Part shown: positions 49,795-59,312 of the stretch, one piece after another
Numbering within the stretch: the first letter of the stretch is position 1
How the letters are laid out: every line of letters starts with the position of its first letter
NCBI RefSeq assembly: GCF_013294025.1
Contig: NZ_JABSNL010000002.1
Location: 62,001-126,000 of the forward strand
Reading direction: 5' to 3'
Source: Flavobacterium aeripolare
GTDB lineage: Bacteria > Bacteroidota > Bacteroidia > Flavobacteriales > Flavobacteriaceae
Length of the DNA stretch: 64,000 nucleotides
Translations under genes and position numbers: made by a program
The notes under the pieces: model-generated
Told to the model about the DNA's origin: nothing
Database searches by the model: none
The model's input: only the letters and a program-made list of their open reading frames with translations

Positions 49795-50797
49795 TGCATA
49801 CACGACAGGATACCTTACGCCTAGTGCTCGATATAGAGTGAGACAGCTTGTACCTTACCTTGAGAAGAAGAACGTCACTGTTAGTGAGATGTTTTCTAGC
49901 GCTGGAGCTTTTCCTCCATCGGGTATAAACAATCAACTTATTTGGGCTGCAAAAAATCTTACTGAAAATGCTTTAAAAGTTTTGATGCAACCAGATGCAG
50001 ATGTGACTTGGCTGCAGAAGGTAATGTTTTCTAAGCACTACACTTTTGAAAGATTTTTAAAAAATCCATTGATATTTGATGTTGATGATGCGATTTTTGT
50101 TAAGAATCGAGGGATATTTGCGCAGAAAATCGCGATGAAGGCAGATAGAGTAATTTGTGGAAACATTTTTTTAGCTGATTATTTCTCTAATTTTAATAAG
50201 AATATTGACATTATACCAACAGCTGTCGATCTATCTCGTTATGATTCTACTCCAAAAACATCTAACGATGATATTTTTTATATTTTATGGACAGGTAGTA
50301 GTTCAGGTTATCCTTTTGTTTACGAGATGGAGGAAGCACTGAAAGTTATAGTCGACAAATTTGATTTTGTAAAAATTAAAATAATATCGAATTCTCCACC
50401 TGATTTTAAATTGTTACAGTATGGCGACTTTGAGTTCTCTTATTGGTCTGAGGAAATTGAATTTAGCTCTATTAAAAACTGTCACTTAGGGATTATGCCT
50501 TTACCGGATAACATTCAAACTAGGGGAAAATGTAGTTACAAAATGTTATGTTACATGGCAGGAAAGTTGCCCGTTGTAGTCTCTGCTGTAGGTATGAATA
50601 ATGATGTGCTAAAATTAGGAGAGATTGGGTTCGGAGTTAGTAATAATGATGAATGGGTAGATGCAATTGAAACAATTATAATGTCGAAAACTTTGCAAAA
50701 TAGATTTGCAAACAATGGTCGTAGTGCAATCTTAAATAATTTTGATGTTAACATCATCGCTAATAAAGTTCATGATAGCTTTAGTAAATTAGTATGA
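49784..50797 (+). CDS. Glycosyltransferase (GT4-like)
   Basis: A cytoplasmic GT-B type glycosyltransferase of 337 residues, presumably adding one sugar of the repeat unit. It starts MKVNAYTTGYLTPSARYRVR. The middle has PLIFDVDDAIFVKNRGIFAQ, often seen in this group. The C-terminal half has YILWTGSSSGYPFVYEMEEA and the nucleotide-sugar region KCSYKMLCYMAGKLPVVVS. It overlaps the polymerase gene, so the two are probably translated together. Donor and acceptor are unknown. Confidence 0.85.
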   Translation: MKVNAYTTGYLTPSARYRVRQLVPYLEKKNVTVSEMFSSAGAFPPSGINNQLIWAAKNLTENALKVLMQPDADVTWLQKVMFSKHYTFERFLKNPLIFDVDDAIFVKNRGIFAQKIAMKADRVICGNIFLADYFSNFNKNIDIIPTAVDLSRYDSTPKTSNDDIFYILWTGSSSGYPFVYEMEEALKVIVDKFDFVKIKIISNSPPDFKLLQYGDFEFSYWSEEIEFSSIKNCHLGIMPLPDNIQTRGKCSYKMLCYMAGKLPVVVSAVGMNNDVLKLGEIGFGVSNNDEWVDAIETIIMSKTLQNRFANNGRSAILNNFDVNIIANKVHDSFSKLV

Positions 50798-51022
50798 TTT
50801 TGAATTAATAATAATTGTTATAACATAATTGTTTATTCTCATAATGTGCCTTAAAATCCCAATAGATTGCATGTTTAACTTTGAATGTAGTTGTTTGATA
50901 AAAGATATAGTGTTAATAAAAGATGTATAATTTTTTGTTTTTCAAATATTTGCGTCTATATTTTATTTATAAAATAGTAGTATAATGACAAGTTTAAATC
51001 TCTAAAACAAGAAAACCAATTC
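50798..51022. other. AT-rich gap inside the polysaccharide locus
   Basis: A 225-nt gap with no open frame and no terminator hairpin. It has several T-rich tracts and an ATATTTGCG segment near 50945 that only partly resembles a -7 box. Confidence 0.4.
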
Positions 51023-52138
51023 ATGAACAAGTCGCTAAAAAATAAAGCTTTAATTGTTCTACCTAATAACAAATTAGGTGGAGCTGAGCAGGTGCTGTTG
51101 ATGCTTGTAGAAGGCTTAGCCAAGAAGAATTATGACATTGATGTGTTCTTCTTAAAATATTTCACTGATGGAGGTTGGAATGATATCGCAAACGTAACCT
51201 ATATTATAGTTGATCAGAAAAGTGAGAAAAGAGGCTTTCTTAAATTTTTTCTTAAAATGATTTTTATCCGGAAGCAATATACGTTAGCTATTACGTCACA
51301 CGTAGCTTGTACATCTTTAGTAGGTATTTTAAATTATTTCCACTGTTTAAAAATTAAAAAAGTAGTCTGTCGGGAGTCAACTTCAATTTTTAAAAGATTC
51401 ACAGGATTAAAGAAAAAAAGTTATGAGTTTTTATACTGGATTGGTTATAAAAAAGTAGATCTTTTAATTTGTCAAACTAAATTCATGAAGGATCAATTAG
51501 TTGAAAATTTACCGTACTTAGAGAGTAGAACACATATTAAAGTGATGGACAATCCTATCAATATACAAATGATAGCAAAGTGTTCATTAGATACCATAAC
51601 CACATTCGATCAAAATCAGAAAGAAAATAAAATTATTGTTACAGCTGGTCGACTCATTCAAGAAAAAGGCTTTGACATTTTGATAAAAAGTGTTAAGTTA
51701 CTTATTGAAACTTATAATCCCAATATTTGTCTATATATATTAGGAGAGGGACCTGAGAGAGCTAAACTAGAGGCTCAAATAATAGCTTCGAATTTAAGTG
51801 ACAATGTTTTTTTACTTGGATTTCAATCAAATGTTTATCCTTTTTTTAGAAAAGCAGATTTATGTATTGTTTCTTCACGAATTGAAGGTTTCCCAAATGT
51901 ATTGCTACAAATGATGTCTCAGAACGTGAATGTCATTTCTACAAATTGTGCGGGAGGTATAACTGAAATTCCTGGTATTATAGTAGCCACTGAAACTACT
52001 GATATTAGTATTTTTAATGCATTAAAAAGAAGTTTAAGTCAATGCTCTTTATCTAATAGAATTTTATTTGATGAGTATCTAAATAAGAGGGATAGTACAA
52101 TATATTTAAATAATATTTTACATGAAGTCAATTTGTAG
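51023..52138 (+). CDS. Glycosyltransferase family 4 protein
   Basis: A 371-residue GT-B glycosyltransferase. N-terminal LPNNKLGGAEQVLLMLVEGL is the usual acceptor-side start. The donor domain has VTAGRLIQEKGFDILIKSVK, LYILGEGPERAKLE and SSRIEGFPNVLLQMMSQ, with the second Glu of the EX7E motif replaced by Gln. It overlaps the next gene by 17 nt. Confidence 0.9.
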   Translation: MNKSLKNKALIVLPNNKLGGAEQVLLMLVEGLAKKNYDIDVFFLKYFTDGGWNDIANVTYIIVDQKSEKRGFLKFFLKMIFIRKQYTLAITSHVACTSLVGILNYFHCLKIKKVVCRESTSIFKRFTGLKKKSYEFLYWIGYKKVDLLICQTKFMKDQLVENLPYLESRTHIKVMDNPINIQMIAKCSLDTITTFDQNQKENKIIVTAGRLIQEKGFDILIKSVKLLIETYNPNICLYILGEGPERAKLEAQIIASNLSDNVFLLGFQSNVYPFFRKADLCIVSSRIEGFPNVLLQMMSQNVNVISTNCAGGITEIPGIIVATETTDISIFNALKRSLSQCSLSNRILFDEYLNKRDSTIYLNNILHEVNL

Positions 52139-53258
52139 TTTTTATTTTTTATTGTTTTTGCAAGTAAGCTGCATAAGTCAAAGTTATACTAAACTAAAAA
52201 TTCCTTCAAATTATAAAAGGGTCAATAGTCTTAGTGAAAAATTTGTTGGAGAAAAAATTGATTCCTTAAATGCAAAAGCTTTTCAATTAAGCAAAGCATT
52301 ACCTGAAAATTTCAATACACAGGGAAAAGTTGATTACACTGCCATTATCCAAGATGTTCTTAATAATAATGTTGTAGTTAACTTTCCTAATTGCCCATTA
52401 TTAATAAATAGTACAGGTCTCACATTGAAGAGTAATAGTACTTTACTTTTTCCTAAAAATTCAAAGTTAGTTGCAATTGGAAATAATTTACCTAGTTATG
52501 AAATATTAAGAATTCACGATGTTAGTAATCTGTCGTTATATGCTCCTACAATAATTGGAGAAAGAGATTTACATACTAGTACAAAAGGGGAATGGGGAAT
52601 GGGTATATCCATCAGAGGTAGCGAAGATGTTAAAGTATATAATGCAACTATATCAAATTGTTGGGGAGACGGCATTTATATTGGATCGGGAAAAGGTCCC
52701 AACATAAATATTGTGATAGAAAATGCTTCTTTAGACAATAATAGGAGAAATGGAATATCAGTTATTTCTGCAATAAATTTACAGATAATAAGTCCTTTAA
52801 TATCAAATACTAATGGGATAAATCCTATGGCAGGCATAGATATTGAACCTAATACGAACGGAGAGGAATTACAAAATATAAATATCATTAATGCAATAAC
52901 CTTTAATAATAAAAATAGAGGTATTTTATTGGCTTTAAACAATTTTTATGGACATACAATTAAAGATATTTCAATAAACATCCTTAATCATACTGACGAT
53001 CAATCTGGTTTTGCAATAGGCATGTCACTCGATTCTCAAAAAGATTTAAATAGAAATAGCGTACAAGGACGCATTAATATTAAAAATTCGCTTTGGAAAA
53101 AAAGTAAGATTTCGCCTATCCAATTTTATGATTTAAAAAACGATCGCATTAAAGTTGATTTCACTAATAGTGTTATCGATAGTAAGTCAACTACCACAGC
53201 ACAAATGCTTGGTATAAAGTTGAAATATAAGGATTTTGATTGGGTCAAATTTAAGTAG
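52122..53258 (+). CDS. Secreted right-handed beta-helix protein (polysaccharide lyase/epimerase-like fold)
   Basis: A 378-residue protein with an N-terminal signal (MKSICSFYFLLFLQVSCISQ, weak lipobox before C17). Many short beta-helix rungs follow, rich in Asn and Ile (NLSLYAPTIIGERDLH, EDVKVYNATISNCWGDGIYI, INLQIISPLISNTNGINPMA, GIDIEPNTNGEELQNINIIN). The fold is that of pectate lyases, alginate C5-epimerases and phage depolymerases. The position between two glycosyltransferases suggests it trims, epimerises or degrades the polymer in the periplasm or at the surface. Catalytic residues cannot be named. It overlaps the upstream gene. Confidence 0.7.
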   Translation: MKSICSFYFLLFLQVSCISQSYTKLKIPSNYKRVNSLSEKFVGEKIDSLNAKAFQLSKALPENFNTQGKVDYTAIIQDVLNNNVVVNFPNCPLLINSTGLTLKSNSTLLFPKNSKLVAIGNNLPSYEILRIHDVSNLSLYAPTIIGERDLHTSTKGEWGMGISIRGSEDVKVYNATISNCWGDGIYIGSGKGPNINIVIENASLDNNRRNGISVISAINLQIISPLISNTNGINPMAGIDIEPNTNGEELQNINIINAITFNNKNRGILLALNNFYGHTIKDISINILNHTDDQSGFAIGMSLDSQKDLNRNSVQGRINIKNSLWKKSKISPIQFYDLKNDRIKVDFTNSVIDSKSTTTAQMLGIKLKYKDFDWVKFK

Positions 53259-53285
53259 TATGAAATATTTAAGATTAAATTAAGA

Positions 53286-54434
53286 ATGAGAAAATTAATT
53301 CGTATCACTACGGTACCAGTTTCTTTAAAAATATTACTGAAAGGGCAATGTAAATTCATGTCTGATTACTATGACGTCATTGGTATTTCCTCAGATGGTT
53401 CAGAGTTACAGAAAACAGCTTTAGACGAGAATATTACAGTAATTCCAGTTCAAATGACTAGAGTAATATCTCCGGTTAGGGATCTTGTAGCAGTTTATAA
53501 TTTATTTCGAATTTTTAAAAGAGAAAAGCCATTTATTGTCCACACCCATACACCAAAAGCAGGAACTGTAGGGATGATTGCAGCAAAAATGGCAGGAGTT
53601 CCCAATAGATTACATACTGTAGCAGGCCTGCCTTTACTCGAAGTTACAGGTAATAAAAGAAGACTTTTGAATTTTGTTGAGAAAATTACTTATGGCTGCG
53701 CTACTAAAGTTTATCCCAATTCATTTGGTTTAAAAGAAATAATTATAAAAGAGAAATTTTGTAGAGCCCTAAAATTAAAAGTAATAGCAAATGGTAGTTC
53801 TAATGGTATAAACACTGATTATTTTAATAGTGAGGTTGCTGCTAGCAAAGTTGTTAATAGGGAACAATTGGGTATTTTTGAGAGTGAATTTGTGTTTATT
53901 TTTGTAGGAAGGTTGGTTTCAGACAAAGGGTTGAATGAGTTAGTTCAAGCTTTTAAGATTTTAAGTGCAGAATATAACAATGTCAAATTACTTTTGGTTG
54001 GAGGTTTTGAGAATGATCTAGATCCCCTACTTCCAAAAACAGTTGATGAAATTAACAGTAATAATAAAATCATATCGGTAGGGTATAAAAATGATGTTCG
54101 TCCATATTTTGCTTTAGCTAATGCTCTAGTTTTTCCAAGTTATAGAGAAGGCTTTCCTAATGTTGTTATGCAGGCAGGAGCTATGGGGCTACCTAGTATT
54201 GTATCAAATATTAATGGTTGTAATGAAATTGTAATAGAAGACTACACTGGAATAATAATACCTGTAAAAAGTGCTGATGCTATTTTTATAGCCATGAAAA
54301 AAATGATGGTAGATGAAGAATATTACATGAGTTTGAAGAAAAATGTAAGAAAAAGAATAGTTGAAAACTATGAGCAAAGCGTTGTATGGCAAGCTTTATT
54401 AAAAGAATATAAAAGTATAGAAATTAATGTATAA
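53286..54434 (+). CDS. Glycosyltransferase family 4, PglA/CapM-like
   Basis: A 382-residue GT4 enzyme. HTHTPKAGTVGMIAAKMAGV, RLHTVAGLPLLEVTGNKRRL and VFVGRLVSDKGLNELVQAFK (as VFIFVGRL...) are typical of enzymes acting on undecaprenyl-linked bacillosamine or similar. SYREGFPNVVMQAGAMGLP gives the donor-binding motif, with Gln in place of the second Glu. It overlaps the PglC-like gene by 8 nt, and in Campylobacter PglA acts straight after PglC. The specific linkage is inferred only. Confidence 0.87.
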   Translation: MRKLIRITTVPVSLKILLKGQCKFMSDYYDVIGISSDGSELQKTALDENITVIPVQMTRVISPVRDLVAVYNLFRIFKREKPFIVHTHTPKAGTVGMIAAKMAGVPNRLHTVAGLPLLEVTGNKRRLLNFVEKITYGCATKVYPNSFGLKEIIIKEKFCRALKLKVIANGSSNGINTDYFNSEVAASKVVNREQLGIFESEFVFIFVGRLVSDKGLNELVQAFKILSAEYNNVKLLLVGGFENDLDPLLPKTVDEINSNNKIISVGYKNDVRPYFALANALVFPSYREGFPNVVMQAGAMGLPSIVSNINGCNEIVIEDYTGIIIPVKSADAIFIAMKKMMVDEEYYMSLKKNVRKRIVENYEQSVVWQALLKEYKSIEINV

Positions 54435-55029
54435 AGGTATTGTAAAAAGAGTTATTGATTTTTTAGCTGCACTTATTGGCTTAATGCTATTAAGTCCATT
54501 ATTGCTAATCGTTACGATAGGTCTGTATTTTGCAAATCAAGGAAAGCCTTTCTTCTTTCAGTTAAGACCTGGATTAAATGGAGTGATTTTTAAAATCGTA
54601 AAGTTCAAAACGATGAACGATAAGAAAGATGCTTCGGGTTTACTTTTGTCGGACCAGGAGAGACTTACCAAGATAGGAGCTTTTGTACGTAAAACATCAT
54701 TAGATGAAATTCCGCAATTGATAAATGTGTTAAAAGGAGATATGAGCTTGATAGGTCCCCGACCATTATTACCGCAGTATTTATCATTATACAGTGATTT
54801 TCAAAGTAGGAGACATGAGGTCAAGCCTGGAATTACAGGATGGGCACAAGTCAATGGAAGGAATGCTATTTCTTGGCAAAAAAAATTTGAATATGATGTC
54901 TGGTATGTTGATAATTTTTCAATGGCTACAGATGTGAAGATTTTCTTTATGACTATTAAGAAAGTATTTATTAGTGAAGGTATAAACATGCAAGGGCAGG
55001 CAACTGCAGAAGCATTTAAAGGAAATTAA
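54427..55029 (+). CDS. Initiating sugar-1-phosphate transferase, PglC-like
   Basis: A small (200 residues) polyprenyl-phosphate phosphosugar transferase with one re-entrant N-terminal hydrophobic helix (about 10-34). Conserved pieces include RPGLNGVIFKIVKFKTMND, KTSLDEIPQLINVLKGDMS, GPRPLLPQY and GITGWAQVNGRNAISW. PglC loads diacetylbacillosamine phosphate onto undecaprenyl phosphate. The PglD-, PglE- and PglF-like genes nearby support this donor. Confidence 0.92.
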   Translation: MYKGIVKRVIDFLAALIGLMLLSPLLLIVTIGLYFANQGKPFFFQLRPGLNGVIFKIVKFKTMNDKKDASGLLLSDQERLTKIGAFVRKTSLDEIPQLINVLKGDMSLIGPRPLLPQYLSLYSDFQSRRHEVKPGITGWAQVNGRNAISWQKKFEYDVWYVDNFSMATDVKIFFMTIKKVFISEGINMQGQATAEAFKGN

Positions 55030-55030
55030 A

Positions 55031-55642
55031 ATGTACTTATTTGGTGGAAGTGGACATTGCAAAGTTATAATAGATGTTATAAAAAATAATAATAATTCAT
55101 ATGAGATTACATCAATAATAGACGAAAATCCTATTTTAGATAAAATTTTTGGAATTAATATTGTTAGAGAAATAAAATTTAATGATGATGACGTACTTTT
55201 CATTGCAATAGGAAATAACAAAATAAGAAAAAAAATAAGTAGCAAATACAGCAATCTTAATTATCCAGTATTAATTCATTCTAATGCAATCATAGGAATT
55301 AATGTAAGTATAGCTCATGGTACGGTTATAATGGCAGGAGCCATTGTTAATCCAGATACAAGAATTGGTAAACAATGTATAGTTAATACCAGTGCTGTCA
55401 TAGAACATGACAATGTAATAGAGGACTTTGTACATATATCTCCTAATGCTGCTCTTGCAGGAAATGTAAATGTTGGTGAAGGTACTCAAATAGGAATTGG
55501 AGCTTGTGTAATTCAAGGTGTGAAAATTGGCAAGTGGTGTACAATTGGAGCAGGATCTGTCGTTTTGAAAGATGTACCCGACTATGCTGTTGTAGTAGGA
55601 AATCCTGGTAAAATAATAAAATATAATCAAGAACATGAATAA
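55031..55642 (+). CDS. PglD/NeuD-like sugar O/N-acetyltransferase
   Basis: A left-handed beta-helix acyltransferase of 203 residues. The N-terminus has the small Rossmann-like domain (MYLFGGSGHCKVIIDVI). The C-terminus has hexapeptide repeats (HGTVIMAGAIVNPDTRIGKQ, IEDFVHISPNAALAGNVNVG, CTIGAGSVVLKDVPDYAVVV). PglD acetylates the 4-amino group of UDP-4-amino-sugars in the bacillosamine pathway. It lies between the PglC- and PglE-like genes. Confidence 0.9.
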   Translation: MYLFGGSGHCKVIIDVIKNNNNSYEITSIIDENPILDKIFGINIVREIKFNDDDVLFIAIGNNKIRKKISSKYSNLNYPVLIHSNAIIGINVSIAHGTVIMAGAIVNPDTRIGKQCIVNTSAVIEHDNVIEDFVHISPNAALAGNVNVGEGTQIGIGACVIQGVKIGKWCTIGAGSVVLKDVPDYAVVVGNPGKIIKYNQEHE

Positions 55643-56786
55643 CTCAAAAATATGGCTTTCATCTCCACATATGGGAGGAAGTGAACAAAAATTTGTACAA
55701 GAAGCTTTTGATACTAATTGGGTAGCACCTCTTGGGCCTAATGTAAATGGCTTAGAGAAAGATTTAGAATTATATTTAGATAATAATGCACATGTTGGTG
55801 CTTTAAGTTCAGGAACTGCTGCCATACATTTAGGTTTAATATTGCTAGGTGTTAAGGCCGGCGATGAAGTGATTTGTCAAAGTATGACATTTTCAGCTTC
55901 AGCGAATCCTATATTATATTTAGGGGCAACGCCTGTATTCATAGACAGTGAATCAGATACTTGGAATCTTTGTCCAGTTGCCTTGGAAGAGGCAATTGTA
56001 GACAGAATTGCTAAAGGGAAAACTCCAAAAGCAATTATTGCAGTCCACTTATATGGTGTGCCATATAAAGTTGATGAGGTTAATGCTATTGCTAGAAAAT
56101 ACAATATTCCGGTTTTAGAAGACAGTGCCGAAGCTTTAGGAAGTTCTTATAAAGGACAAAAGTGCGGTACTCTAGGTGATATAGGTGTATTGTCATTTAA
56201 TGGTAATAAGATTATAACAACATCTGGAGGTGGTGCGATAGTTACTAAGAGTAAAGAATTAAAGGATAGGGCTGTTTTTTTTGCAACTCAATCTCGAGAT
56301 GACGCGCCTCACTACCAACACAGCCAAATAGGATATAATTATCGTATGAGTAATATTTGCGCAGGTATAGGCCGTGGGCAAATGGAAGTGTTAGATAAGC
56401 ATGTTGGCTTACGTCGAGAAATGAATGCTTTTTATGAGAATTTATTTAAAGATATACCTGCTGTGACTGTCTTTAAAACAGACGAAAATATTTCTTTCTC
56501 AAATTATTGGTTGAGTGCTATCGAAATTGATGGTAATAATGAAATAGGAGTAACAAGTGAACAACTTAGACTATTCTTAGATGAAGCAAATATTGAATCA
56601 CGTCCTTTATGGAAGCCGATGCATTTACAGCCTATATTTGAGCACTATCCCTACTATGGAGCCACTGTGTCGCAACGTTTATTTGAAAATGGTTTGTGTT
56701 TGCCTTCTGGTTCTAACTTAACAAATGAAGATAGGGAACGTATTAGATCTTCTGTTACTGCTTTTTTTAAAAATAAAGAATTATAA
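55635..56786 (+). CDS. PLP-dependent sugar aminotransferase, PglE-like (DegT/DnrJ/EryC1/StrS)
   Basis: Converts a UDP-4-keto-6-deoxy-HexNAc to the 4-amino sugar. The 383-residue protein has the cofactor-binding SSGTAAIHLGLILLGVKAGD, D163 in LEDSAEALGS and the PLP lysine K192 in SFNGNKIITTSGGG. It overlaps the PglD-like gene by 8 nt. With the 4,6-dehydratase at 60650 it completes a route to UDP-diacetylbacillosamine. The stereochemistry of the product is inferred from this company. Confidence 0.91.
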   Translation: MNNSKIWLSSPHMGGSEQKFVQEAFDTNWVAPLGPNVNGLEKDLELYLDNNAHVGALSSGTAAIHLGLILLGVKAGDEVICQSMTFSASANPILYLGATPVFIDSESDTWNLCPVALEEAIVDRIAKGKTPKAIIAVHLYGVPYKVDEVNAIARKYNIPVLEDSAEALGSSYKGQKCGTLGDIGVLSFNGNKIITTSGGGAIVTKSKELKDRAVFFATQSRDDAPHYQHSQIGYNYRMSNICAGIGRGQMEVLDKHVGLRREMNAFYENLFKDIPAVTVFKTDENISFSNYWLSAIEIDGNNEIGVTSEQLRLFLDEANIESRPLWKPMHLQPIFEHYPYYGATVSQRLFENGLCLPSGSNLTNEDRERIRSSVTAFFKNKEL

Positions 56787-56791
56787 CGAAA

Positions 56792-57340
56792 ATGAAAATT
56801 GAAAATACTTTTATAGAAGACCTTATTGTAATTGAGCCTACTGTTTTTGGTGATGAGCGTGGATTTTTTTTTGAATCATATAGTGAAATTAAGTTTAAGG
56901 GATTAGGGATCAATATTGATTTCGTTCAAGATAATCAATCTTTTTCAAAACGAGGTACCTTAAGAGGATTGCATTATCAAAATCCGCCTTATGCTCAAAC
57001 TAAATTAGTGCGTGTTTTAGAGGGGGAAATTATTGATGTAGCTGTAGATTTAAGAAAGGAATCGCCTACATTTGGAAAGGCTTTTAGCATTTTACTCTCA
57101 TCAGATAATAAAAAACAGTTACTAGTTCCTCAGGGCTTTGCACATGGTTTTTCAGTAATTAGTGAAACGGCATCTGTTATGTACAAATGTGATCAATTTT
57201 ATAATAAAGAATCTGAAGGCGGTATAAAATATGATGATCCATCATTAAGAATTGATTGGGGTATGAATCCAATTAATGCAATAGTATCTGAAAAAGATCA
57301 AATTTTACCATTTATTAACGAATGCAATAGTAAGTTTTAA
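56792..57340 (+). CDS. rfbC: dTDP-4-dehydrorhamnose 3,5-epimerase
   Basis: Third enzyme of dTDP-L-rhamnose synthesis. The 182-residue cupin protein has PTVFGDERGFFFESYSEIKF, GTLRGLHYQNPPYAQTKLVR with the catalytic His, the Asp-containing EIIDVAVDLRKESPTFGKAF and VPQGFAHGFSVISETASVMY. Its stop overlaps the next ATG by 1 nt. Confidence 0.96.
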   Translation: MKIENTFIEDLIVIEPTVFGDERGFFFESYSEIKFKGLGINIDFVQDNQSFSKRGTLRGLHYQNPPYAQTKLVRVLEGEIIDVAVDLRKESPTFGKAFSILLSSDNKKQLLVPQGFAHGFSVISETASVMYKCDQFYNKESEGGIKYDDPSLRIDWGMNPINAIVSEKDQILPFINECNSKF

Positions 57341-58194
57341 TGCAAAAAATTTTAGTTACTGGAGCAACAGGACAGTTAGGTTCTGAATTCAAAGTTTTGT
57401 CTAAGAATTATCCACAATTTGAATGGTTCTTTGCAGATAGAACGCAAGTATCCTTGGATAAAATTAATTTGTTAGGAGAACAATTGAAGAATATTCAGCC
57501 TAATATCATTTTAAATTGCGGGGCGTACACTGCTGTGGATAAAGCAGAAACAGAGAATGAATTAGCAGACATTGTAAATCATCAATCTGTTAGTATCTTA
57601 GCTAAATACGCAACAGAGAATAGCATTAAGTTAATTCATATATCAACTGATTACGTTTTTGATGGAACATCATCGATTGCTTTGAAAGAGGATGCATTGA
57701 CTAATCCAATCAATGTTTATGGGATGACTAAACGTGCTGGAGAAACAGCAGCTTTGTCTATCAATTCTAATGTAATAATTATTAGAACATCATGGGTATA
57801 TAGTCGTTTTGGTAACAATTTTGTCAAAACAATGAGACGCTTGCTTAAAGAACGTAATAGTTTAGGTGTGGTAGATGACCAAATAGGTTCTCCTACTTAC
57901 GCGGCTGATTTAGCACAAGTAATGATGGATATATTGCAACATGATAATTGGATTCCTGGAGTTTACAATTATTCAAATGAAGGCGCAATAAGTTGGTGTG
58001 AATTTGTGTTAGCAATTCAAGAAATTACGGGAGATAAATGCGAAGTGAAAGGTATACCTACATCATCTTATCCAACTCCTGCAGCTCGTCCTGCTTTTTC
58101 ACTGTTAGATAAATCAAAGATTAAAGAAGTTTATGGTATTACGGTGCCTAATTATAAAGAAAGTTTAAAAAACTGTTTAATAGTTCAATTTTAA
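57340..58194 (+). CDS. rfbD: dTDP-4-dehydrorhamnose reductase
   Basis: Final step to dTDP-L-rhamnose. The 284-residue SDR has TGATGQLGSEFKVL at the N-terminus, NCGAYTAVDKAE, ISTDYVFDGTS, the YxxxK pair in YGMTKRAGE and RTSWVYSRFGNNFVKTM. Coupled to rfbC by a 1-nt overlap. Confidence 0.96.
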   Translation: MQKILVTGATGQLGSEFKVLSKNYPQFEWFFADRTQVSLDKINLLGEQLKNIQPNIILNCGAYTAVDKAETENELADIVNHQSVSILAKYATENSIKLIHISTDYVFDGTSSIALKEDALTNPINVYGMTKRAGETAALSINSNVIIIRTSWVYSRFGNNFVKTMRRLLKERNSLGVVDDQIGSPTYAADLAQVMMDILQHDNWIPGVYNYSNEGAISWCEFVLAIQEITGDKCEVKGIPTSSYPTPAARPAFSLLDKSKIKEVYGITVPNYKESLKNCLIVQF

Positions 58195-58227
58195 ATTGTA
58201 AACTTGAAAAATACAAGAGATAAAGAA

Positions 58228-59277
58228 ATGAAAAAAATAGTAATTACCGGGGGTGCTGGATTTATTGGTTCACATGTGATACGTCGTTTTGTAAAAAGAT
58301 ATCCAGAGTGTCAAATATTTAATTTAGATGCTTTAACTTATGCGGGTAATTTAGAAAATATTAAAGATATTGAAAACGAACCGAATTACACGTTTATAAA
58401 AGGGGACATTGTTGATGCTGCTTTTATCGATTCTTTATTTGCTGAGCATCAGTTTGATGGGGTGCTACATTTGGCGGCAGAGTCACATGTTGACCGTTCT
58501 ATTACAGATCCACTATCATTTGTAAAAACAAATGTTATTGGTACAATGAACTTGCTAAATGCTGCAAAAACAATTTGGAAAGACAATATGGATGAAAAAA
58601 GGTTCTATCACATTAGTACAGATGAGGTTTACGGAAGTTTAGGCGCAGAAGGTTTGTTTACGGAGACGACATCTTACGATCCTAATTCTCCCTATTCTGC
58701 ATCAAAAGCAAGTTCAGATCATTTTGTTCGTGCATATGGAGAAACTTATGGTTTGCCTTATGTTTTGACCAATTGCTCAAATAATTACGGGCCTTTTCAT
58801 TTTCCTGAAAAATTGATTCCGTTATTTATTAATAATATTATTCAAAACAAACCTTTACCTGTTTATGGTGACGGTAAATATACCCGTGATTGGTTATTTG
58901 TTGAAGATCATGCTGTTGCTATCGATTTAGTATTTCACAAAGGAGTAAATCACGATACCTATAACATTGGTGGCTTTAACGAATGGCAAAATATCGATTT
59001 GGTTAAATTGCTTTGCAAAATCATGGATGAGAAATTAGGTCGTGAGCTAGGAACCTCGGAGCGATTAATCTCGTATGTAAAAGACCGTCCAGGACATGAT
59101 TTACGTTATGCCATTGATGCAACTAAAATAAATAAAGAATTAGGTTGGAAACCGTCAGTAACTTTTGAACAAGGATTAGAGAAAACGGTGAATTGGTACT
59201 TAGATAATCAAATTTGGTTGGATAACATTACATCAGGAGATTACGCTACTTATTACGAGAAACAATACGCGAAATAA
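58228..59277 (+). CDS. rfbB: dTDP-glucose 4,6-dehydratase
   Basis: Second step of dTDP-rhamnose synthesis. The 349-residue extended SDR has TGGAGFIGSHVIRRF, LAAESHVDRSI, ISTDEVYGSLG, YSASKASSDHFVRAYGETYG and CSNNYGPFHFPEKLIPL. The start is the ATG at 58228 (MKKIVITGG), not the in-frame TTG at 58204. Confidence 0.96.
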   Translation: MKKIVITGGAGFIGSHVIRRFVKRYPECQIFNLDALTYAGNLENIKDIENEPNYTFIKGDIVDAAFIDSLFAEHQFDGVLHLAAESHVDRSITDPLSFVKTNVIGTMNLLNAAKTIWKDNMDEKRFYHISTDEVYGSLGAEGLFTETTSYDPNSPYSASKASSDHFVRAYGETYGLPYVLTNCSNNYGPFHFPEKLIPLFINNIIQNKPLPVYGDGKYTRDWLFVEDHAVAIDLVFHKGVNHDTYNIGGFNEWQNIDLVKLLCKIMDEKLGRELGTSERLISYVKDRPGHDLRYAIDATKINKELGWKPSVTFEQGLEKTVNWYLDNQIWLDNITSGDYATYYEKQYAK

Positions 59278-59312
59278 AACAAATTTAGTTCGAATTAATC
59301 CGAATTTCAATA

